Notes under the pieces: generated by a model
The model's database searches: none
Told to the model about the DNA's origin: nothing
The model's input: only the letters and a program-made list of their open reading frames with translations
Translations under genes and position numbers: made by a program
Origin: Sva-07 sp963728355
GTDB lineage: Bacteria; Actinomycetota; Acidimicrobiia; Acidimicrobiales; Ilumatobacteraceae
Length of the DNA: 64,000 bases
NCBI GenBank assembly: GCA_963728355.1
Contig: CAVSJQ010000011.1
Location: forward strand, 1 to 64,000
Reading direction: 5' to 3'
Part shown: positions 59,182 through 64,000 of the stretch, piece after piece
How the letters are laid out: every line of letters starts with the position of its first letter
Position numbering within the stretch: the stretch's first letter is position 1

Positions 59182-61941
59182 GTGCTGAGCGTCGGCAAGG
59201 TCGGCCCTGCGAGTGCCGGCTACTACCAGTCGGCTGTCGTGCAAGGGGCGGAGGACTACTACGCCGGTGACGGCGACGCCCCCGGCCGATGGGTCGGCCG
59301 AGCGGATCTCGTCGGTGCTGTCGTCGGCAGCGTGGCGACGGCGGTCGAGGCCGGGTTGCTGCTGCAGGCAAAGGCCGCGCCGGACGGTAGCCGACTCGGC
59401 AAGTCGACGGTGACAGGACGTTCGGTGACGGCGTTCGATTTGACGTTCTCGGCACCGAAGTCGGTGAGCGTGCTGTATGCACTCGGCGACACCCGAGTGG
59501 TCACCGCCGTCGAGGCGGCGCACACCGCCGCCGTACTCCAATCGATCGCATCGCTGTCGCCGCGGATTGCGTACACCCGCACCGGTCATGCCGGTGTGGC
59601 GGTCGTGGATGCGGAGGGTGTGTTGGGGATTCGATACCGGCATCGCACGAGCCGAGCATTGGACCCGCAACTCCACGATCACGTGCTGATCTCGAACGCG
59701 GTGCGCACCGTTTCAGACGGTGAGTGGCGAACACTCGACGCCCGCGGTTTGTATCGGCAGGCGAAAGCGGCCGGTGTCGAGTACCAGGCCCATCTGCGTG
59801 CCGGGTTACGCGGATCGCTCGGTGTCGAGTTTGGTGACGTCGATGCGAATGGTCAGGCCGACATCGTCGGCATCGATGACACGGTGTTGGTCGAGTTCTC
59901 GACGCGCAGTGTCGACATCGAGACCGAGCTCGAGAACTGGGTGAGCGGGTTCGTCGAGCGCGAAGGACGCAAGCCATCGCCGGTCGAGGTCGGCAAAGCG
60001 CACAAGACGATCACGCTCGCCACCCGCACAGCGAAATCGGCCGACGCTGCGTTGCCAACCGCGACGTTGCGCGAACGCTGGCAGGAACGTGCCGACAGCA
60101 TCGTGAACGTCGAACGGATGCTCGAGATGGCGCTCGGTGAACCCTCGCCGCATGCGGTGAGGCGACCGTCGATCGAAGCGGTGCTCGAAGCGGTCGAGAG
60201 CAAGCATGCACAGTGGGCTGAGGCGCAGTTGCTCGAAGAGATCGCAGCCCGGGTCGCCGGTCCGGACCCCGTCACGATCGCCGAGGTCATCGAGGAGGTG
60301 CGTGCCGAGGCGATGGGATCGTTCGGTGTCGTCGACCTCACTCCACCCGCGGAGGATGGTGACCGGCTGCGAGCATCCGATGGCCGTCCGGTGTATGTCC
60401 CGCCGTCGGCGGTCCGTTACACGACTCGCCGCCATCTTCAGCGTGAGGTCGCGATCGTCGAGTGGGCCACCGTATCCGACACCGGGAACCACCGTGTCGT
60501 GGAGGTCGACAACGAGCTCCTCGACGGTCTCGATGACGGGCAGGTCGCCGCCGTGGTGGCGATGCTGTCCGATCCGCGTCCGGTACTGACGGTGGTCGGC
60601 CCGGCCGGTGCAGGCAAGACCACCATGCTCGCCGCCGCTGTCACCTCCTGGCACCGAGCGGGGATCAGCGTGTTCGGGGTCGGCCCGTCAGCCACCGCCG
60701 CCCGACAACTCCAAGTCGGTGCCGGGACCGTGGCGGACACGTTGCACAAGCTCGTCTATGAGCACAGCGCCAAGCAGACCGCCGGACGCGGACCCGCCGA
60801 CGAGTTGTGGGATCTACCCGCACGGTCCGTGGTGATCATCGACGAGAGTGGGATGGTCGACACCAGGCTCCTCCACGACTACGCCCAGATCGCGCAGGCG
60901 AAGCAGTGGCGCACGGTGCTGGTGGGTGATCACCGCCAGCTCGACTCCGTCGATGCCGGTGGCATGTTCGCCGAACTCGTCCACGAGCCTGACGTCGTCA
61001 GCGTCGAGCTCGACACGCTCCACCGGTTCCATCACGAGTGGGAAGCCGACGCATCACTCAGGCTGCGTGATGGTGACCCTGAGGCGATTGCCGTCTACGA
61101 CTCGCACGGACGAATCCACGGCCACCTCGACCACGCCGCAGCAGTCGACGCCGTCGCCGACGCCGCATATGTGGGACTGGTCGAGGGGCGAGACGTGCTG
61201 GTCATGGCACCAACCAACGCGGTCGTCGACGAGCTGAACGCGACGCTCACCGAACGACTGCTTGCGGCCGGACGGCTCGACGCGAACGGCGGGATCGACA
61301 TCGCAGGTCACGTGTTCTATCCGGGTCAGCCCGTCGTCACCCGAGTCAACAACCGCACCATCCGATACGGAGCTGGCGAGTGGGTTCGCAACGGCGACCG
61401 TTGGACCGTGACCGCCGGAACACGCGACGAGCTGTACCTCACCAACATTGCGACCGGCGATCGGCTCGCGCTGCCAGCCGAGTACACCGCCGACGGCAAC
61501 GTCACCGTCAACTACGCCTCCACGATCCATCGGGCCCAAGGAGCGACGGTGGACGAAGCCCACGTGATGGTCAACGACCGCACCAACAACCGACAGCTCT
61601 ACGTCGCTGCCACCCGGGGACGGAAGACCAACCACATCCACGCTGCACCTCCAGCATTCGATCCCGACCAACACGGCCCCGACTTCGATCGCAGGGATTG
61701 GTCGCCGACCGACGCGGTGGCCGCTGTTGTGAGCCGGCAGCCCGACGCGACCAGCGCAATCGCCCGTCGACGTCAACTCCGCGAACTCATCAACGGCACT
61801 GTCGAACAGAACCGAGGAGACCAGAGCAACCACGACGTGGGCATGGTCCCGCCCGATTTCAGCTCGGCCCGAGCGGCAGCAGCCGCCGAGCGACTCAGAC
61901 GCCTCAGCAACAAACGAAGCGGCTTCTCCCTCGGCCGATAG
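59182..61941 (+). CDS. MobF-family relaxase-helicase (TraA type)
   Basis: A 919-residue conjugation protein. The N-terminal relaxase holds tyrosine pairs at Y14-Y15 and Y26-Y27 (AGYYQSAV and EDYYAGDG) and the metal-binding histidines in RHRTSRALDPQLHDHV. The RecD-like helicase has Walker A GPAGAGKTT (about residue 474), Walker B VVIIDESGM and the late motif TIHRAQGATVDEAHV. It nicks at oriT and unwinds the transferred strand. Starts at a GTG (MLSVGKVG). Mobilization then needs a coupling system elsewhere. The C-terminal Ala/Arg-rich tail is short. Confidence 0.87.
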   Translation: MLSVGKVGPASAGYYQSAVVQGAEDYYAGDGDAPGRWVGRADLVGAVVGSVATAVEAGLLLQAKAAPDGSRLGKSTVTGRSVTAFDLTFSAPKSVSVLYALGDTRVVTAVEAAHTAAVLQSIASLSPRIAYTRTGHAGVAVVDAEGVLGIRYRHRTSRALDPQLHDHVLISNAVRTVSDGEWRTLDARGLYRQAKAAGVEYQAHLRAGLRGSLGVEFGDVDANGQADIVGIDDTVLVEFSTRSVDIETELENWVSGFVEREGRKPSPVEVGKAHKTITLATRTAKSADAALPTATLRERWQERADSIVNVERMLEMALGEPSPHAVRRPSIEAVLEAVESKHAQWAEAQLLEEIAARVAGPDPVTIAEVIEEVRAEAMGSFGVVDLTPPAEDGDRLRASDGRPVYVPPSAVRYTTRRHLQREVAIVEWATVSDTGNHRVVEVDNELLDGLDDGQVAAVVAMLSDPRPVLTVVGPAGAGKTTMLAAAVTSWHRAGISVFGVGPSATAARQLQVGAGTVADTLHKLVYEHSAKQTAGRGPADELWDLPARSVVIIDESGMVDTRLLHDYAQIAQAKQWRTVLVGDHRQLDSVDAGGMFAELVHEPDVVSVELDTLHRFHHEWEADASLRLRDGDPEAIAVYDSHGRIHGHLDHAAAVDAVADAAYVGLVEGRDVLVMAPTNAVVDELNATLTERLLAAGRLDANGGIDIAGHVFYPGQPVVTRVNNRTIRYGAGEWVRNGDRWTVTAGTRDELYLTNIATGDRLALPAEYTADGNVTVNYASTIHRAQGATVDEAHVMVNDRTNNRQLYVAATRGRKTNHIHAAPPAFDPDQHGPDFDRRDWSPTDAVAAVVSRQPDATSAIARRRQLRELINGTVEQNRGDQSNHDVGMVPPDFSSARAAAAAERLRRLSNKRSGFSLGR

Positions 61942-62289
61942 GCGACCTCGCCAGCGGACGGCGAGATCGCGAGATTATGCGGCGGTTCAATGCCGCTCCG
62001 AGGTCCCACACTTCGCCGGAACTCATGCACGGCTCAGAGCGTTCTCGCCTGCGATTACCGGGCGGGTCTGACGGTGCGGGTGACTGATCGATAGGTGCCT
62101 CACTGATCGTGGAGGCTGGCAATCAAGAGCAGTGATGATCGTGCGGCGCCAATGACGCCCGAGCGTCTGATTTCGTTGGAGTCGAATTCTCGTGCAGCGT
62201 CTCGGAACGCGATTGCCGATGAACGTATGAGGCGCGTCAGCGACTATTCCCCTCGTTGTCGCAGCGCCATCGCCTGCAAGAGTGGGATC
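61942..62289. other. Intergenic stretch, about 350 bp
   Basis: I see no clear gene here. An open frame from 62152 joins the next gene, but its first 46 residues are Arg/Ser-rich and unlike the downstream protein, so translation more likely starts near 62290. No attachment-site copy was found. Confidence 0.4.
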
Positions 62290-62713
62290 GTGGGTGCGGT
62301 GGCAGCGAACGAGTTTCCGTACGAATGGGGCTTCCCACGGTTCGTGAAGGTGTTGGCCTTCGTTGCAGTGGCGGGCTTCGCGCTGTTCGCAGGTGACGAC
62401 GACGTGACCTGGGGTGAGTTTGCCTGGAACATCGCGTTTGGGACTGTCGGCGTCGTAGCGATCGTCGTGTTGTTGATACGGCCTCGGGTGCGTCTGGACG
62501 AGAACGGAATGGTGTTGGTGAGGAACCCGATCCGCTCGCACCGTTTCGACGCTTGGGACATTCTCGATTACGACTGGAGTTTCCTCGGCTACATGACCAT
62601 TGAGCTCGGATGGACGAACGATCGGGGCCTGGGCGATTCAACCAGGAAGGGAGGCGAGGACCGCAAACTCGTTTGCCAAAGCTGTCGAACGTTGCCGCGT
62701 GCCTGAGGAGTGA
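62290..62713 (+). pseudogene. Membrane PH-like protein, frameshifted
   Basis: A protein with two membrane helices (RFVKVLAFVAVAGFALFA and GTVGVVAIVVLLI) and then a bacterial PH-like domain (RVRLDENGMVLVRNPIRSHRF). The frame reads on to a short, unlike tail ending at 62706, but removing one G from the GGGG at 62624-62627 restores RAWAIQPGREARTANSFAKA and a stop at 62713, which is the family's usual C-terminus. So it is either a real one-base insertion or a sequencing error. Starts at 62152 or 62227 are also in frame. Confidence 0.6.
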
Positions 62714-62890
62714 CTCGGCCGTGCGGACCAACTCGAGCGACACCGCGTCACAGTGCGCATGATATGTGGGTGTCGTTGGGGCGGATCGGGCGGAGCGTTA
62801 TCGGGCACCCGCCACCGACAGTCAGGTGGTGCAGATCGGAGTTCGGTGCGCTTGTGTCTTGCCGCGTCGGTTGGTCCGGCCGTGTCTGGA

Positions 62891-63340
62891 ATGCTTTCGT
62901 TCGTGCGTTGGATGGCGAGCGCCTTGCTCCTAGTGGTCGTGGCTGGATGTACGGCGGATGCATCTAGCACCTCCGTGATTCCTGAAGCCGTCGAGGTTTC
63001 ATCAGACCGCCGAACGGTCGCGGTTCGAACGGGGTATCCGGCGAGCCTCAACTGTGGGAAGGATCCCGGCGGGCTGACCGTCGAGGTCGAAGGCGACATC
63101 GCCACCGTCGATGCTGTGATGGCCGAGACGGCGCCGACCGATGCACGCTCGAATGTGGGGCAGTACGCAGAGCGTGACGCTCAGCGAGCCCTGCCCGAAG
63201 GCGTGCAACTCGAGACACCGTCGAACGCAGAGCCCGGATGCGGCGGTGTGAGCGAACTGTTCGTAGCGAGCGACTCGATCCCTCCCGAGGAGCCTGTCAG
63301 CGGCCGGCGGCCGCTGCGAGCGAAGTCGACCGGTCCTTGA
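62891..63340 (+). CDS. Predicted lipoprotein
   Basis: A 149-residue exported protein: SFVRWMASALLLVVVAGC ends in a good lipobox, and the mature part has cysteines in LNCGKD and GCGGVSE with no known family. The ATG 62891 was chosen; an upstream in-frame ATG at 62753 adds a leader that would spoil the signal. The last four bases overlap a TTG start of the next small frame (TTGA). Confidence 0.6.
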   Translation: MLSFVRWMASALLLVVVAGCTADASSTSVIPEAVEVSSDRRTVAVRTGYPASLNCGKDPGGLTVEVEGDIATVDAVMAETAPTDARSNVGQYAERDAQRALPEGVQLETPSNAEPGCGGVSELFVASDSIPPEEPVSGRRPLRAKSTGP

Positions 63341-63588
63341 TTCCGGTGCCGCCTCCGCCGTCGGATACCGGCAGGGAGGAGTTCGGTGCCGAAGTCATTC
63401 GAACTCTCACTCCAATGGTTGTCGGCGCTGACGCCGGATCGACGGTCGCCCAGTTGCGTGCAGCGGGTTGGACCGTGACGGTCGGAGAGCGGACCCAAAC
63501 ATCGACGACGGCAACCCCCGACCTGCTCTGGAGTCGGTTGACGATCACCACGTGCGACGGCCTTGTCGACGAGGTCACGTTCGATTGA
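63337..63588 (+). CDS. Small protein, inhibitor I78-like fold (tentative)
   Basis: About 83 residues from a TTG that overlaps the lipoprotein stop. The end AAGWTVTVGERTQ and SRLTITTCDGLVDEV resembles the short beta-rich pattern of I78-type protease inhibitors (a helix, then strands ending in a Cys). An alternative start is the ATG at 63415. It may also be the second half of the lipoprotein, split by a frameshift; both are possible. Confidence 0.4.
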   Translation: MIPVPPPPSDTGREEFGAEVIRTLTPMVVGADAGSTVAQLRAAGWTVTVGERTQTSTTATPDLLWSRLTITTCDGLVDEVTFD

Positions 63589-63623
63589 CCGCATCAGCGC
63601 ACCGAGCGGCAGTTCGGAGCGGA

Positions 63624-64000
63624 TCAGGGTTGGCGACTTGGTGTCACTCGTCGGGGAAGGCGTCGTAATGTGGCGGGACGCATTCGGCTGCTGAATGGGC
63701 TGCTGAACGTCAGCGCAGGCGTGTACTGCAGTAGCACTGGCTCGAGTGGGTCCGCTTCCACGACGAGGTGGTGATAGATCAACCCGCTGTGTTGGGAAGC
63801 GAGATCGACTTCCAGAACGCCAGGCGGAACGACCAGTTCAAGGCGCCTGTTCCTGGGACTGATGGTGCCCTCACGGATCCGTCGATCACCACGTCGAAGG
63901 GAGTCCATCGACGGTCGTACAGCAGAACCTTGTCCACGAGCCAGCCCGACCAACGTGGAAGGCCGCCGACTCGAATGACGACCTCGACGGATGGGTCGGC
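63624..64000 (-). pseudogene. Partial gene at window end, PEGA-like, frameshifted
   Basis: Read on the minus strand from the window edge, one frame gives VLLYDRRWTPFDVVIDGSVR and a second gives RNRRLELVVPPGVLEVDLA. Adding one G at the run GGG near 63868-63870 joins them as DGSVRGTISPRN..., a typical small PEGA-like or DUF-type beta-sandwich. The 5' end lies beyond the window. Whether the shift is biological cannot be told. Confidence 0.5.

Larger units (their letters stand above)
55848..64000. mobile_element. Integrated mobilizable element at tRNA-Ser(CGA) (right end not seen)
   Basis: Evidence: a tyrosine recombinase next to a tRNA, an excisionase-like protein, a MobF relaxase, a toxin-antitoxin-like pair and orphan genes on both strands. 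No DNA translocase, replication initiator or secretion genes are seen in the window, so it looks like a mobilizable rather than a self-transferring element, or the left part of a larger one. I found no second copy of the tRNA 3' end before 64000; the right limit is therefore unknown. Confidence 0.7.

Noticed and set aside
58757..59188. 143-residue open frame upstream of the relaxase
   Set aside because: Low-complexity Arg/Gly/Pro sequence with no ribosome site; better explained as non-coding DNA ahead of the relaxase.

Overview
The window is high-GC, densely coded bacterial chromosome with many GTG/TTG starts and many 1-8 bp start/stop overlaps. Two DUF2510 proteins, a mycobacterial NamH-like MBL-Rieske protein, secreted 'RLADTRP' domains and an actinobacterial TraA-type MobF relaxase all point to an actinomycete. 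My best guess is the Acidimicrobiia (Ilumatobacter-like), but no rRNA or ribosomal protein gene is present to prove it.

Region by region: 0.1-6.3 kb holds a complete peptide/nickel-type ABC importer (binding protein, two permeases, two ATPases, the last four genes overlapping). 6.3-14.4 kb holds a zinc-ribbon membrane protein, gluQ, an L,D-transpeptidase lipoprotein, a GH2 beta-galactosidase and, on the minus strand, an NfeD/SPFH/DUF2510 membrane operon (to 15.0 kb). 15.1-25.1 kb holds a putative UDP-MurNAc hydroxylase, an ABC exporter, a DsbB/thioredoxin pair, an ABC-F protein and larB-larC. 25.1-32.1 kb holds pheA, a run of coupled small genes (SDR, phosphatase, lipoprotein, PAP2, stress protein, response regulator), a STAS protein, a DUF1059 gene, and a MazF-type toxin with its ribbon-helix-helix antitoxin and a likely operator.

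32.6-55.8 kb holds four tRNA genes (Ser-UGA, Ser-GCU, Arg-ACG, Ser-CGA) with clear terminators. Between them are a LysM/lysozyme-like protein, a large secreted protein with near-identical 348-bp repeats, a diguanylate cyclase, an aminotransferase/omega-amidase pair, an ABC-2 exporter, msrA, a CoA-transferase, a second aminotransferase, and a three-gene prepilin operon whose middle protein combines a pilin N-terminus with a von Willebrand A domain. An ABC exporter and a secreted alpha/beta hydrolase follow.

From 55.8 kb to the end lies an integrated element inserted at tRNA-Ser(CGA). It carries an N-terminally short tyrosine recombinase, a nucleotidyltransferase/HTH pair that looks like a toxin-antitoxin module, an excisionase-like protein, a 0.5-kb non-coding stretch with a 16-bp palindrome (possible oriT) and a MobF relaxase-helicase. 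Its far end decays into small orphan genes, two of which show single-base frameshifts in G-runs. No second att copy is visible, so the element probably runs past the window.

The most interesting points are the modular VWA pilin operon, the tRNA-borne mobilizable element with its candidate toxin-antitoxin pair, the near-identical tandem repeats in the secreted protein, and a repeated palindrome that lies between two convergent gene pairs and supplies stop codons and C-terminal residues.
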